From NCBI RefSeq assembly GCF_901827175.1, contig NZ_LR594662.1, positions 248,001 through 312,000 of the forward strand: DNA of 64,000 nucleotides, written 5' to 3'. Of this stretch, positions 18,399 to 27,404 are shown in pieces (the first letter of the stretch is position 1; every line of letters begins with the position of its first letter). The notes beneath the pieces were generated by a model. It saw only the letters and a list, made by a program, of their open reading frames with translations. It had not been told where the DNA came from and searched no databases. The position numbers and the translations under genes are program-made. This stretch comes from Variovorax sp. RA8 (GTDB lineage: Bacteria > Pseudomonadota > Gammaproteobacteria > Burkholderiales > Burkholderiaceae_C).

Positions 18399-18855
18399 AG
18401 CCCATGCGGTGGTACAGCTTGCACGCCGCCGTCATGAACGACGAGCTGTGGATGCCCAGTGTCAGTGCGCCGAGCTCGTGCGCGCGTTCCACGCAGTGCC
18501 GCGCGAGCCGGCGCCCGAGCCCGCGGCCGCGGGCGTCCGGGTGCACCGCGAGCTTGCGGAAGCCGGCCCAGCCCTTGGGCAGGCCCAGGCCCTCCAGGCC
18601 CGCGTCGGGGTAGAACACCACGCTGCCGACCACCCGGCCCTGCCATTCGGCAACCAGCAGCTGCGTGCCGTCCCCCGGCTTCTCGACATGGCGCAGGTCG
18701 TCGAGGTAGGCCTCGAAGACGGCCGGCTGCACGCTTTTTCTGTACTGGGAATAGGCGGCCATGCGGATCGATGCGATCGGCGTGGCCTCGTGGCGCGCGG
18801 CGGCGCGGATGCGGCAGCCCGCGGCCGTGGCAATGGCCCCATCGAAGTCGTGCAT
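18289..18855 (-). CDS. GNAT family N-acetyltransferase
   Basis: This 188-aa protein has acetyl-CoA-binding motif A in FRKLAVHPDARGRGLGRRLARH (R-G-R-G-L-G loop, near residues 105-125) and the following GNAT helix/strand pattern AHELGALTLGIHSSSFMTAACKLYHRMGFIRC. The ATG at 18855 is chosen because GGAGAG lies just upstream; a second in-frame ATG four codons earlier overlaps that site. The acceptor substrate (amine, amino acid or protein) cannot be inferred. It is read divergently from the small gene at 19043 across 187 nt. Confidence 0.85.
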   Translation of the reverse strand: MHDFDGAIATAAGCRIRAAARHEATPIASIRMAAYSQYRKSVQPAVFEAYLDDLRHVEKPGDGTQLLVAEWQGRVVGSVVFYPDAGLEGLGLPKGWAGFRKLAVHPDARGRGLGRRLARHCVERAHELGALTLGIHSSSFMTAACKLYHRMGFIRCPEHDLRATAILGLAPVEDDVALIAFRMNLRGR

Positions 18856-19042
18856 GGCTCTCTCCTTCATTCCTTGGGCGGTCGGATGACCGGTGAAGGA
18901 GCCCAGCTTAGGCGCGGGAGCGTGTCCCATATTGAAGGAACGCGACATCTTGTCCGACACGGGCATAGGCCATGCGGCCGATGTCCGCGGCCGTGCTCGG
19001 TGGCTAGATTGCTGGAGAAATCGCAGACTAAAGAGGATCTCC

Positions 19043-19279
19043 ATGCTCGACACTGCCCAGAAGGCCAGCCTGCTGCGCTGCAACGGCGTTGCCGTCCCCG
19101 GGTTGCCGGCGGAGGGCACGCAGCCCTGGCGGGCAGCGGTCGATGCGCTTTTCGATGAATACGTTGCCTTGCGTGCTGCCAGGAGCCTGCGCGAAGCGGA
19201 AGAGGCGCGCGAGCTCGAGCTGCTGAGCCGCCTGGCCGCCACGTCCTACCCGCGACGGCGCATCACGAACTACGCCTGA
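19043..19279 (+). CDS. hypothetical 78-aa protein
   Basis: The start ATG follows AGAGGATCTCC. The product begins MLDTAQKASLLRCNGVAVPG and ends with a strongly helical Arg/Glu-rich segment (AARSLREAEEARELELLSRLAA) that may form a coiled coil. The stop overlaps the start of the next gene by 1 nt (TGATG), so the two genes are translationally coupled. I do not recognise the family. It has no signal peptide, unlike its partner. Confidence 0.6.
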   Translation: MLDTAQKASLLRCNGVAVPGLPAEGTQPWRAAVDALFDEYVALRAARSLREAEEARELELLSRLAATSYPRRRITNYA

Positions 19280-19650
19280 TGGTCATCGCACGCTTTTGCG
19301 TCGCGCGTCCTTGCCTCGCGGCAGTGGCGCTGGCCTTCGCAGGCACCGCGCATGCGGTCGGCTGCGAGGAATTGGCGGCCGAGATCGACGCGAAGATCCG
19401 CGCGTCCGGCGTCGCAGAGTTCACTCTCACGACGGTGGATGCCGCGGCCGATGCCGGCGGGCGCGTCGTCGGCACGTGCGAGCTCGGCACGAAGAAGATC
19501 GTGTACGAGCGGGGGGCCACGCATGGCGCGGTCTCGGCTACGCGTCCGGCGCAGCAATCGGCCCCGGCGCCGGCGCGGTCGCGCGACGAGCAGATGCTGA
19601 CCGAGTGCAGGGACGGCACGGTGAGGATGGGCGGCGACTGCCGCAGGTAG
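19279..19650 (+). CDS. DUF1161-like secreted protein
   Basis: This 123-aa protein has a signal peptide (basic start, hydrophobic CLAAVALAFAG, cleavage after AHA). The body runs CEELAAEIDAKIRASGVAEFTLTTVDA, then VVGTCELGTKKIVYERG, which is the DUF1161 pattern with two conserved cysteines likely disulfide-bonded in the periplasm. A low-complexity Pro/Ala linker follows and a short DGTVRMGGDCRR tail with another Cys pair. Function of the family is unknown. Translationally coupled to the 78-aa gene upstream. Confidence 0.75.
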   Translation: MVIARFCVARPCLAAVALAFAGTAHAVGCEELAAEIDAKIRASGVAEFTLTTVDAAADAGGRVVGTCELGTKKIVYERGATHGAVSATRPAQQSAPAPARSRDEQMLTECRDGTVRMGGDCRR

Positions 19651-19697
19651 CGCAGCGATCCAGGCCGCCGCAGCGTGGGCGGAAGCAACGTGGCGGA

Positions 19698-20660
19698 TCA
19701 CGTGGCCTGTGCCTGCGCGGTCCCACCCGCTGCCCGCGCGCTGCGCCGGATGCTCTGCGGCGGCTGCCCCAACGTGCGCAGGAAGGCCCGGCGCATGCGT
19801 TCCGGATCGCCGAAGCCGGCTTCGCGCGCGACCACGCCGAGCGCGAGCTCGCCAGCTTCGATCAGCGTGCGGGCGGCTTCCACGCGCAGGCTCTCGATCG
19901 CCTGCGCCGGCGACTGACCGGTCTCGGCCTTGAAGGCGCGGCTGAACTGGCGCGGGCTGAGGTGTGCGACTTCGGCCAGGTCGTCGACCGACAGCGGTTC
20001 GCGCAGATGCGCGCGCGCATGGGCCAGCGTCTTCTGGATCCGGTCCGACCGGGGCTCCAGCTCCAGCATCGCGGAAAACTGCGACTGGCCGCCCGGCCGG
20101 CGGTAATAGACCACCAGCTTCCTGGCGACGGCGCGGGCGAGTTCGGCGCCCAGGTCCTGCTCCACGAGCGCCAGCACGAGGTCGATGCCGGCCGTCATGC
20201 CGGCCGAAGTCCACACCGGGCCGTCGCTGATGAAGATGCGGTCGGGCTGCACCTGGACCTGCGGATGGCGGCGCTGCAGCTCCTGCGCGAAGGCCCAGTG
20301 CGTGGTGGCGCGCCGGCCGTCGAGCAGGCCGGCCTCTGCCAGGGCGAAGGCGCCCGTGCAGATGCTGGTCACGCGCCGCGCATGCCGCAAGCCCGAGCAC
20401 AGGAAGCGGCACAGCCTGGGAGTGGTGGGGGCGGGAGCCAGCGCGCCGGTCATCACCAGGGTGTCGAAACGGGCGGTGGTGAAGCGGCGGGAATCGACCG
20501 CCGCGCCGCTGGAGCTCGCGACCATGCCGCCATCCTCCGACAACAGCTCGACGCGGTAGTGCGGCTCGCCGAGCAGCATGTTGGCCAGCTCGAAAGCGGC
20601 GATGGCCGCCAGGTCGAGGATCTGGAAACCGGGAAAGACGAGGATGCCGATGCGACGCAT
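19698..20660 (-). CDS. GlxA family AraC-type transcriptional regulator
   Basis: This 320-aa protein has an N-terminal DJ-1/PfpI-like domain (MRRIGILVFPGFQILDLA; nucleophile-elbow-like TSICTGAFALAEAGLL near residue 100) and a C-terminal AraC double HTH (SVDDLAEVAHLSPRQFSRAFKAETGQSPAQAIESLRVEAA, then VAREAGFGDPERMRRAFLRTLGQPP). The ATG at 20660 is used; a TTG 12 codons upstream only adds a basic tail. Such proteins often regulate the neighbouring divergent gene. Here an SDR starts 157 nt away with an inverted repeat in between. Confidence 0.88.
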   Translation of the reverse strand: MRRIGILVFPGFQILDLAAIAAFELANMLLGEPHYRVELLSEDGGMVASSSGAAVDSRRFTTARFDTLVMTGALAPAPTTPRLCRFLCSGLRHARRVTSICTGAFALAEAGLLDGRRATTHWAFAQELQRRHPQVQVQPDRIFISDGPVWTSAGMTAGIDLVLALVEQDLGAELARAVARKLVVYYRRPGGQSQFSAMLELEPRSDRIQKTLAHARAHLREPLSVDDLAEVAHLSPRQFSRAFKAETGQSPAQAIESLRVEAARTLIEAGELALGVVAREAGFGDPERMRRAFLRTLGQPPQSIRRSARAAGGTAQAQAT

Positions 20661-20706
20661 GGCGCGCAGGGTACGGGCAGCGGTGCGGATGGTCAATGGA
20701 TTCGGA

Positions 20707-20741
20707 TGTCCTGAAAGGTGGGATATACGTCATTCGGGACA
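20707..20741. promoter_or_regulatory. inverted repeat between glxA-like regulator and SDR gene
   Basis: Left arm TGTCCTGAA (20707-20715) and right arm TTCGGGACA (20733-20741) pair at 8 of 9 positions with a 17-nt spacer. This is about two helical turns apart, as expected for an AraC-type dimer site. It lies 76 nt upstream of the SDR start and 46 nt upstream of the regulator start, so it could control both. Confidence 0.45.
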
Positions 20742-20817
20742 GGAGGCCACGGCGCACACTTCGATGGACCGTCGGCCCTGCGACGGGCCCGCATCCACCG
20801 AAAAAGGACTCGACGCC

Positions 20818-21612
20818 ATGACTTCAGCAAACACCCGGGGCACCGCCCTCATCACCGGCGCTTCATCCGGCATCGGCGCGCTCTACGCCGACCGGCTGGC
20901 ACGCCGCGGCCATGACCTGGTCCTGGTCGCGCGCAACCGCGAGCGGCTGCAAGCGCTGGCCGACCGGCTCGTCCGCGACACCGGGCGCCGGGTCGAGACG
21001 CTGGCCGCCGACCTGACCGACAAGGCCGACCTGGCGCGCGTCGAGGAGGTGCTGCGCAGCAACGAGAAGATCAACATGCTGGTGAACAACGCCGGCGTCG
21101 GGGCGACCGCGCCGCTGCTGGCCTCGGACATCGGGAAGATGGAAGCCATGATCGCGCTGAACGTGAACGTGCTCACGCGGCTCACCTACGCGGCGGTTCC
21201 GGCCTTCGTGAAGCGCCCGGGCGCGACGCTGGTGAACATCGCCTCCATCGTGGCCGTTTCGCCGGAAACGCTGAACGGGGTCTACGGCGCCAGCAAGGCC
21301 TATGTGCTTGCGCTGGGGCAGTCGCTGCAGCACGAGCTGGCGGGCCAGGGCGTGCGCATCCAGACGGTGCTGCCCGGCGCGACCGCCACCGAGTTCTGGG
21401 ATACGGCGGGGCTGCCGGTGCAGCATCTCCCGAGCGAGATCGTGATGACGGCCGAGAACCTGGTCGACGCCGCGCTCGCCGGGCTGGACCTGGGCGAGAC
21501 GGTCACGATCCCCTCGCTGCCGGACCAGGCCGAGTGGGATGCCTATGAGGCGGCGCGGCGGGCGATGTCGGGGCGGCTGTCCAGCTCCCAGGTCGCGGCG
21601 CGCTACGCCTAG
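20818..21612 (+). CDS. short-chain dehydrogenase/reductase
   Basis: This 264-aa classical SDR has TGASSGIG (residues 14-21) for the cofactor, NNAGVG in the middle, and the catalytic Ser-Tyr-Lys as NIASIV and YGASKAY. The Arg-rich VARNRERLQALADRL after the second strand suggests NADP(H) preference. The substrate is unknown. The ATG is preceded by AAAAGGA. It is divergent from a GlxA-type regulator, a recurring arrangement in which the regulator controls the reductase. Confidence 0.88.
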   Translation: MTSANTRGTALITGASSGIGALYADRLARRGHDLVLVARNRERLQALADRLVRDTGRRVETLAADLTDKADLARVEEVLRSNEKINMLVNNAGVGATAPLLASDIGKMEAMIALNVNVLTRLTYAAVPAFVKRPGATLVNIASIVAVSPETLNGVYGASKAYVLALGQSLQHELAGQGVRIQTVLPGATATEFWDTAGLPVQHLPSEIVMTAENLVDAALAGLDLGETVTIPSLPDQAEWDAYEAARRAMSGRLSSSQVAARYA

Positions 21613-21614
21613 TT

Positions 21615-21634
21615 GCCCCCTTCCCGGGGAGGGC
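21615..21634. terminator. possible bidirectional terminator between SDR and EamA genes
   Basis: A GC-rich imperfect hairpin begins GCCC and ends GGGC with CCCGGG in its centre. It is placed exactly between the convergent stops at 21612 and 21643. No T tract follows on either side, so an intrinsic terminator is only possible. Confidence 0.3.
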
Positions 21635-21642
21635 GCAATGCC

Positions 21643-22599
21643 TCAGGACGACGCGCGGCATGCGCGGTCGACATGGAGCTCGATCCGCGCCGCCCCGAGC
21701 CGGCTGCCCGCCGTGTGGATCAACAGCGCCCCCACCACCATCCCCATGCCCAGCAGTTCGCTCGCCGAGGGCAGCTTGCCCAGCGCCACGCTCATCAGCA
21801 GCGCCGAGACCGGCACGAAGTTGATGAAGGCGGTGCCGGTCACCGGCCCCAGCTTGCGCACGCCGAAGTTGTAGGCCAGCACGGCAACGGCGGAAGGAAC
21901 CAGCCCCACGTAGAGCAGCGCGTGCCAGGACGATTCCAGCCCTTGCACCTGCGGAAGCTCCGCCAGGCCAAGCGCGGTCGCACCCAGCGCGCCCATCAGC
22001 AGCAGGGGCCAGGCGGCCAGCACGGTCAGCGCGCTGTATTCGACGACGTCCAGCCGGCCCGCGAACTGCGCGGCGCCGCGGGTGTACCAGACCCAGCCCA
22101 GGGTGCCGGCCAGGGCGATGGCGTCGCCCCACGCGGTCGATGCCGCATCGCCGTTCGATGAAACCAGCACGCCCGAGACGACGACCACGCCCGCCAGTGC
22201 GAGCGCGCTGGTCAGCAGCGTGATGCGGGTGGGCCGCACGCCGTCCAGCAGCCAGCGCAGCAGCTGCGTGGTGATCGGGGTGGTGGCCATGATGATGGCG
22301 CCGTGCGAGGGCACCGAATGGGCCAGGCCGGTCAGCACCATCACGCTGAACACGCCGAAGCCGGCCACGCCGCGCAGCGCGAGCGGGCCGGCGTGGCTGC
22401 GCAGCTGGTGCCACGGCGCGGCCCCGCGCGGGACCAGCAGCGCGGCGAGGAACAGGGCGGAGAGGCTGTAGCGGATCAAGGTGAACCAGAAGGGGTCGAC
22501 GTGCTGAAGCACCTCCTTGCTGACGAGGAACATGGCACCCCACGAGGAGGTGGCGGCGAGCAGCGCGGCGATGCCGAGCCAAGGGGAAGACGTACGCAT
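21643..22599 (-). CDS. EamA/DMT family transporter
   Basis: This 318-aa membrane protein has ten predicted hydrophobic segments arranged as two EamA repeats (first starting WLGIAALLAATSSWGAMFLVSK, second from WGDAIALAGTLGWVWYTRGAA). Family members export metabolites, amino acids or drugs by proton coupling. The start ATG is taken at 22599 (MRTSSPWLG); the open frame runs much further upstream but that part is the reverse of the LysR gene. It is divergent from the LysR gene at 22735, which is the likely regulator. Confidence 0.85.
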   Translation of the reverse strand: MRTSSPWLGIAALLAATSSWGAMFLVSKEVLQHVDPFWFTLIRYSLSALFLAALLVPRGAAPWHQLRSHAGPLALRGVAGFGVFSVMVLTGLAHSVPSHGAIIMATTPITTQLLRWLLDGVRPTRITLLTSALALAGVVVVSGVLVSSNGDAASTAWGDAIALAGTLGWVWYTRGAAQFAGRLDVVEYSALTVLAAWPLLLMGALGATALGLAELPQVQGLESSWHALLYVGLVPSAVAVLAYNFGVRKLGPVTGTAFINFVPVSALLMSVALGKLPSASELLGMGMVVGALLIHTAGSRLGAARIELHVDRACRASS

Positions 22600-22734
22600 G
22601 AAAACAGGTCCTGAAGATGGGTGGATGCCCGGAAGAATGGGCGCCGGCGCCGCGGAAAACCATTCGTTTCTTTGGACGGGGGCCTCAGGATTTGCGAATG
22701 GCCTCGCGCGCGCGGGACGCTCACAATCGCCGCC

Positions 22735-23610
22735 ATGGAGCTCTACCAACTCAAGACCTTCGTCGCCATCGCCCGCGAAGGCAGCCTGACCCGGGCCGCC
22801 GAGCGGGTGTTCACCAGCGCGCCGGCGGTGAGCGCTCAGCTCAAGGCGCTGGAAGACGAGCTCGGGGTCAAGCTCTTCGAGCGCACGCCGCGCGGCATGG
22901 TGGCGACCGAGGCCGGCCAGACCCTGCTCGAGGAAGCCGAGCGCACCCTGGCCTCGGCGATGCGCATGCGCTCGGCCGCCGAGCAGATCCGCGGCGCGGC
23001 GCAAGGGGTGGTGCGCTTCGGCACGGTGGTGGACCCGGTGGCGTTGCGGCTGGGCGAGGTGCTGGTGAAGCTGGCGCAGCGCCATCCGCAGGTCTCGCTG
23101 CAACTGCAGCAGGGCTTGTCGCACCAGACGCTGGCGGCCGTGCAGCGCGGCGAGCTGGACTGCGCCTATTCGCTCGGCGACGCCGAGGCGATCGACGGCC
23201 TGTCGTTGCATCGGCTGGGCGCCGTCGACCTGGTGGTGACGCTGCCGGTGCCGCTGGCCGAGGCGCGGCCTGGGCTCCAGCTGGAAGAGCTCACCGAGCT
23301 GCCGTGGGTGGGCACGCCCACATCCTGCGTGATGCGCAGGCACCTCGACAGCCTGTTCGCCGGCGTCGGCCGCGAGTACCGCCCGAACCGCACGGCCGAC
23401 AGCGAGAGCGCGATACGCAGCATGGTCGCCAGCGGCCTGGGCCCGGGCCTGCTGCGACGGGACCAGGCCGAGCAGGCCGAGCGCAACGGCGAGCTGCGGA
23501 TCTGGCCGGGCTGGCGCTCGCACACCTGGCTGTGCTGGGTGGAACCCGAGGGCCGGCGGGCGCCCGCCGTCGACGCGGTGCGCGCAGCCGTGCTGGAGAC
23601 CTGGGCCTGA
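22735..23610 (+). CDS. LysR family transcriptional regulator
   Basis: This 291-aa LTTR has an N-terminal winged HTH (LKTFVAIAREGSLTRAAERVFTSAPAVSAQLKALEDELGVKLFER) and a C-terminal effector domain. It is divergent from the EamA exporter with 135 nt between starts, the classic layout for control of an exporter by its regulator. The frame continues upstream, but the ATG at 22735 starts directly at the family's MELYQLKTF opening. The inducer is unknown. Confidence 0.88.
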   Translation: MELYQLKTFVAIAREGSLTRAAERVFTSAPAVSAQLKALEDELGVKLFERTPRGMVATEAGQTLLEEAERTLASAMRMRSAAEQIRGAAQGVVRFGTVVDPVALRLGEVLVKLAQRHPQVSLQLQQGLSHQTLAAVQRGELDCAYSLGDAEAIDGLSLHRLGAVDLVVTLPVPLAEARPGLQLEELTELPWVGTPTSCVMRRHLDSLFAGVGREYRPNRTADSESAIRSMVASGLGPGLLRRDQAEQAERNGELRIWPGWRSHTWLCWVEPEGRRAPAVDAVRAAVLETWA

Positions 23611-23729
23611 CCTGCCGGGACTGACAGCGTCCGCCTTTGGCGGGTAGGACGATGCAGGCTTTTCCTACGAGCCCGGGGTGCGGGCGAGGGCACGCTCTGA
23701 TCCAAGATCCACCTTCACCCACCATCTCC

Positions 23730-23930
23730 ATGCCCGAAGTCGTGACCTCCCCCGCCCGCTTGTTCATTCCGTCCGTCGCCGACGCGAATGTGCGCCTCAT
23801 CGACGTGACCGACCCGAGCGACGTCGACCACTGGACCGAGGCGCTCTGCGTGAGCGAGACCGAGCTGCGGCTCGCGGTGGCTGCGGTCGGCAGCTCAGTG
23901 CAGGACGTGCGCGACCACCTCGGCAAGTGA
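23730..23930 (+). CDS. DUF3606-like small protein
   Basis: This 66-aa protein ends DPSDVDHWTEALCVSETELRLAVAAVGSSVQDVRDHLGK. The order of WTEAL, a VS-x-x-x-L-x-x-AV helix and a DVRDHLGK end is the DUF3606 pattern. Function is unknown; relatives are small soluble stress-associated proteins. The ATG at 23730 is chosen over an in-frame upstream start because the family is about 60 aa. Its last 36 nt overlap the convergent lipoprotein gene. Confidence 0.65.
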   Translation: MPEVVTSPARLFIPSVADANVRLIDVTDPSDVDHWTEALCVSETELRLAVAAVGSSVQDVRDHLGK

Positions 23931-24029
23931 GGCCTGCTGCGCCTTGGGCGGCTGCGGCTTGGGGTCGCAGCCGGCGAGGGCCGCGAATGCCAGGGAGGCC
24001 AGGAGCAGGCAGAGTGTCCGAAGCTTCAT
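23895..24029 (-). CDS. small lipoprotein (44 aa)
   Basis: A strong AAGGAGACGATC ribosome-binding site precedes the ATG at 24029. The product starts MKLRTLCLLLASLAFAALAGC: a basic residue, a hydrophobic core and a lipobox LAGC with the modified Cys at residue 21. A mature peptide of only 24 residues follows (DPKPQPPKAQQASLAEVVAHVLH). It should be exported and acylated in the envelope. Asp after the lipidated Cys would favour inner-membrane retention by the E. coli +2 rule. Such entericidin-like mini-lipoproteins are often missed. It overlaps the DUF3606 gene tail to tail by 36 nt. Confidence 0.7.
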   Translation of the reverse strand: MKLRTLCLLLASLAFAALAGCDPKPQPPKAQQASLAEVVAHVLH

Positions 24030-24148
24030 GATCGTCTCCTTCAGGTGGGCCGGGCGGGTGCGCACGCGGGGGGGGCCGGTGAATCATTTTGTTGCCGTTG
24101 GCGCGAAGCGCTTGTCAGCCGACACCGCGCGCCGACACCTCGCGCCTG

Positions 24149-25063
24149 TCACAGCGCCGCCGCGGTCAGCTCCAGCTGCGTCAGCCTTCGCGCCATCCGC
24201 CCCACGAAGTTCTGCGTCACGTGCGGCAGCGCGCGCTGGGTCGGCACCACGATGCCCACCTGCAGCTGGTTCAGTGCCGGCAGCGCGAAGGGCCGCCACA
24301 GCAGATCGCCGCGCCGAAGCTCCTCGATGAAGGCGATCTTCGAGAAGCAGGAGATGCCCTTGCCACCCATGATCAGTCGCTTGAGCAAGGGGGTGGAGTT
24401 GCAGGTCGCGGCCGGCTCCATGTCGTCCCAGAACGCCGCGAACTCGGCCGACAGCGTGGCGCTGATCACCGGGTGCGAGCTGGAGCGCAGGAAGGGATAG
24501 CCCGCGCAGTCCTTCAGCGCAATGCGCTCGTGCTTGGCGAGCGGATGGCCGGGCGGCAGCACGATGCCGATCGGCAGGTTGGCCAGGCTCACCGCTTTCA
24601 CGCCGCCCGGCAGCCGGCTCACGAAGCTGAGGCCCACGTCGGCCTGGCCCGACATCACGAGTTGCGGCACCTCCATCGGCTGGGTCGAGGTGATGGTGTA
24701 CGTCACCGCGGGGAAGATCTGCAGGAACTCCTCGACGGCGGCCGGCAGCAGCTCCTCGAAGAAAGAGTCCATCGACGCGACCTTCACATGGCCGGTGCGC
24801 TCGCCCTTCAGCGCATCGAGTTCGGTGCGCATCACCTGGAACTGGTGCAGCGTTTCCTGGGCATGCTTGAGCAGGCGTTCGCCGGCGGGGTTGAGGCGCA
24901 GCCCGTTCGGCATGCGGTCGAAGAGCTCCACGCCCAGCTCGTCCTCCAGCTTGTGGATCTGGCGGTTGACCGCGCTGGCCGCGACGAACAGCCGCTCGGA
25001 GGCCTTGCGCACCGAGCCGCAGCTCGCCACCTCGATGAAGTACTTCAGGACGCTGGCGTGCAT
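24149..25063 (-). CDS. LysR family transcriptional regulator of the ABC/CoA operon
   Basis: This 304-aa LTTR has an HTH at residues 5-60 (LKYFIEVASCGSVRKASERLFVAASAVNRQIHKLEDELGVELFDR) and an effector domain with NLPIGIVLPPGHPLA and GGKGISCFSKIAFIEEL segments. Unusually it is the last gene of the minus-strand block, 36 nt behind the ferredoxin gene, not divergent from it, so it may be co-transcribed with and control the whole operon. The effector is unknown, presumably the imported acid or its CoA ester. Confidence 0.88.
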   Translation of the reverse strand: MHASVLKYFIEVASCGSVRKASERLFVAASAVNRQIHKLEDELGVELFDRMPNGLRLNPAGERLLKHAQETLHQFQVMRTELDALKGERTGHVKVASMDSFFEELLPAAVEEFLQIFPAVTYTITSTQPMEVPQLVMSGQADVGLSFVSRLPGGVKAVSLANLPIGIVLPPGHPLAKHERIALKDCAGYPFLRSSSHPVISATLSAEFAAFWDDMEPAATCNSTPLLKRLIMGGKGISCFSKIAFIEELRRGDLLWRPFALPALNQLQVGIVVPTQRALPHVTQNFVGRMARRLTQLELTAAAL

Positions 25064-25099
25064 GGCTGCACCCTCCCGGAGAAGAAGCCGCCGGCGTTC

Positions 25100-25438
25100 T
25101 TATCCCGCGGCGGCCGCGTCCGGCACTTCCAGCGCGATGCGCGGATGGTCGCAGGCGACGCGCCGCCCCTCGGCCCCGCCGGGGGAGCCGAGGCCGCTGA
25201 CCTCGGCACCGAAGAACTCGCGGTTGATCGCGATATAGCGGGTGAGCTCGGGCGGCAGCCGATGTTCCTCGTAGATCGCCTGGACGGGGCAGGCGGACAC
25301 GCAAACGCCGCAGTCGATGCATTCATCAGGCTGAATGTACAGAGTGCGCTCGCCCTCGTAGATGCAATCGACCGGGCAGCACGGCACGCAGGCGCCGTCC
25401 TTGCAGTCGATGCAGGCGGTGGTGATGACGTGGGCCAT
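25100..25438 (-). CDS. ferredoxin with two [4Fe-4S]-type motifs
   Basis: This 112-aa protein has a first motif using Cys9, Cys12, Cys17 and Cys21 (CxxCxxxxCxxxC) and a second using Cys40, Cys43, Cys46 and Cys50 (CxxCxxCxxxC), each followed by Pro. The C-terminal half, with [16 protein letters not shown], resembles the tail of NifU/vnf-type or FdxA-like ferredoxins that serve partner enzymes. It lies 23 nt downstream of the enoyl-CoA hydratase gene and probably passes electrons to a redox enzyme of the pathway, perhaps the FAD oxidoreductase three genes upstream. Confidence 0.87.
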   Translation of the reverse strand: MAHVITTACIDCKDGACVPCCPVDCIYEGERTLYIQPDECIDCGVCVSACPVQAIYEEHRLPPELTRYIAINREFFGAEVSGLGSPGGAEGRRVACDHPRIALEVPDAAAAG

Positions 25439-25461
25439 GGCGGCTGCTGCGCTGCCCAGGC

Positions 25462-26241
25462 TCAGCGGCCCAGCCACTGCGGCTTGCGCTTCTGCTGGAA
25501 GGCGAGCACGCCCTCGTTGGCGTCTTCCGATCGCAGGGCCGCCATCAGGGCGGGCAGGCGCTGGCCGTGGGCCTGCGTGGGCGACAGCGTGCCGGTTTGC
25601 CGCACCACCTGCTTGATGGCCTTGAGCGAGAGCGGCGCGCAGGCCAGCAGCTGCTGCACCCAGCGCTCGACGGCGGTCTCGAGCTCGGCGCGCGGCACCA
25701 CTTCGTTGATCAGCCCGATCTCGAGCGCACGCCGGGCGTTGACGCGCTGGCCGGTGAGCATCATCCCCATCGCATGGCGAAAGCCGATCTGGCGCTGCAG
25801 CAGCACCATCCCGCCGTCCAGCGGCAGGCGGCCCACCAGCGGCTCGGGCAGGCCGAAGCTCGCTTCCTCGCAGGCCACGACGAGGTCGCAGCCCAGCACC
25901 ATCTCGAGCCCGCCGCCGAGCGCGAAGCCGTTGACGCGCGCGATCACCGGCACGTCGAGCGTCTCGCGCAGCGCGATGCCGCCGAAGCCGCCGGGGCGCG
26001 CTGCGCCCCAGTACTCGACGCCCTTCAGGTTCGAGGTGTTCTTGAGGTCGGCGCCGGCACAGAAGGCGCGTTCGCCGGTGGCTGTGAGTACCACCACGCG
26101 CACGTCTTCGCGGCGCTCGATCTCGTCCCAGATGCGCAGCAGCTCGGCCTCGGTGGCCATGTCCACGGCGTTGAGCACCTCGGGGCGGTCGATGATGACG
26201 GTCGCGACGTGGTTCGCGACTTCGAACAGAACACCACTCAT
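25462..26241 (-). CDS. enoyl-CoA hydratase/isomerase family protein
   Basis: This 259-aa crotonase-fold protein has the oxyanion-hole segments [10 protein letters not shown] and [17 protein letters not shown] Glu/Pro stretch [16 protein letters not shown] sits in the position of the catalytic region. It should hydrate, isomerise or hydrolyse an acyl-CoA made by the CoA-transferase encoded immediately upstream, whose stop it overlaps by 4 nt (ATGA). Family membership is certain; the reaction is not. Confidence 0.88.
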   Translation of the reverse strand: MSGVLFEVANHVATVIIDRPEVLNAVDMATEAELLRIWDEIERREDVRVVVLTATGERAFCAGADLKNTSNLKGVEYWGAARPGGFGGIALRETLDVPVIARVNGFALGGGLEMVLGCDLVVACEEASFGLPEPLVGRLPLDGGMVLLQRQIGFRHAMGMMLTGQRVNARRALEIGLINEVVPRAELETAVERWVQQLLACAPLSLKAIKQVVRQTGTLSPTQAHGQRLPALMAALRSEDANEGVLAFQQKRKPQWLGR

Positions 26242-27404
26242 GCGTCGGCCTCCTCGATCAAGGCCCGCGCCTCGGCGAGCAGCTCGGCGGTGTGCTCGCC
26301 CAGCCTGGGCGGCGCGCGGCGCAGTTCGGCCTGTGCGCTCGACATCTGGATCGGGCTGGCGATGAACTTCAGCTTGCGGCCGGAGGGGGAGTTGCCCTCC
26401 AGGATCATCTCGTTGTGCAGCGTCTGCGCATCGACCAGCGCCTCGCGCATGTCGCGCACCGGCGCCGAGAGCAGGTCCTGCGCTTCCAGGCGTGCCAGCC
26501 AGTGTTCGCGTGTGTGGCTCGCGAAGCGCTCGCGGAAGATCGCGTGCAGCTCGGCCTTGTGCGCGAACTGCGCGGCGAGGTCGGCGAAGCGCGCATCCTG
26601 CGACAGGTCCTCGATCTCCAGCGCCGCGCAGATGTCGCGCAGCGGGTTGGCCTTGAAGGCGCCGACCAGCACCAGCGGCCCGGTCTGCGTCTCGAACACG
26701 CCCGACAGCGGCATCGCGGCCCAGTTGACCTCGGAGTCCTCCATCATGACCATGGCCGCTTCCTGCATCTGCATGGCGAGCATGGAGTTGTAGAGCGAGA
26801 CGGCGATCTTCTGGCCTTCGCCGGTGCGCTCGCGCTGCAGCAGCGCGAACAGGATGCCTTGCACCATGTGCATGCCGGCGGTGTAGTCGGCCAGCGCGGT
26901 CGGGTAGATCGAGACCGGCACGGAAGCATCGGCGCGGCGCGCCATCACGCCGGTCAGGGCCTGCGCCAGCACGTCCTGTCCACCCTTGTGCGCGTAGGGC
27001 CCGGTCTCGCCGAAGCCGGTGCCCACGGCGTAGACGATGCGCGGGTTGATGCGCCGGCAGTCCTCGTAGCCCAGCCCCAGGCGCTCCATCACGCCGGCGC
27101 GGAAGTTGTTGCAGACCACGTCGGCATCCGCGATCAGCGCCTTCACCAGCTCCATCTGGGCCGCGTCGCGCAGGTCGATCTCGACGCTGCGCTTGTTGCG
27201 GTTGAGGCTGCAGAAGATCGGGTTGTCCTCGCCCGCGACCGGCGCGAAGGTGGAGCGGCTCAGGTCGCCCGCGCCCTTGCGCTCGACCTTGATCACGTCG
27301 GCGCCGTGATCGGCCAGCATCTGGGTGCAGACCGGACCCATCATGACCTGCGTGAAGTCGATCACGCGGATGCCGGCCAGCGGCAGGTTGTTGCCATTCG
27401 TCAT
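26238..27404 (-). CDS. CaiB/BaiF family CoA-transferase
   Basis: This 388-aa family III CoA-transferase moves CoA between acyl groups through an aspartyl-CoA intermediate. The N-terminal [30 protein letters not shown] and [11 protein letters not shown] are hallmark segments, and the catalytic Asp is likely Asp144 in [10 protein letters not shown]. Full length. It overlaps the FAD oxidoreductase upstream and the hydratase downstream by 4 nt each, so translation of all three is coupled. It probably activates the acid imported by the ABC system. Confidence 0.9.
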   Translation of the reverse strand: MTNGNNLPLAGIRVIDFTQVMMGPVCTQMLADHGADVIKVERKGAGDLSRSTFAPVAGEDNPIFCSLNRNKRSVEIDLRDAAQMELVKALIADADVVCNNFRAGVMERLGLGYEDCRRINPRIVYAVGTGFGETGPYAHKGGQDVLAQALTGVMARRADASVPVSIYPTALADYTAGMHMVQGILFALLQRERTGEGQKIAVSLYNSMLAMQMQEAAMVMMEDSEVNWAAMPLSGVFETQTGPLVLVGAFKANPLRDICAALEIEDLSQDARFADLAAQFAHKAELHAIFRERFASHTREHWLARLEAQDLLSAPVRDMREALVDAQTLHNEMILEGNSPSGRKLKFIASPIQMSSAQAELRRAPPRLGEHTAELLAEARALIEEADA

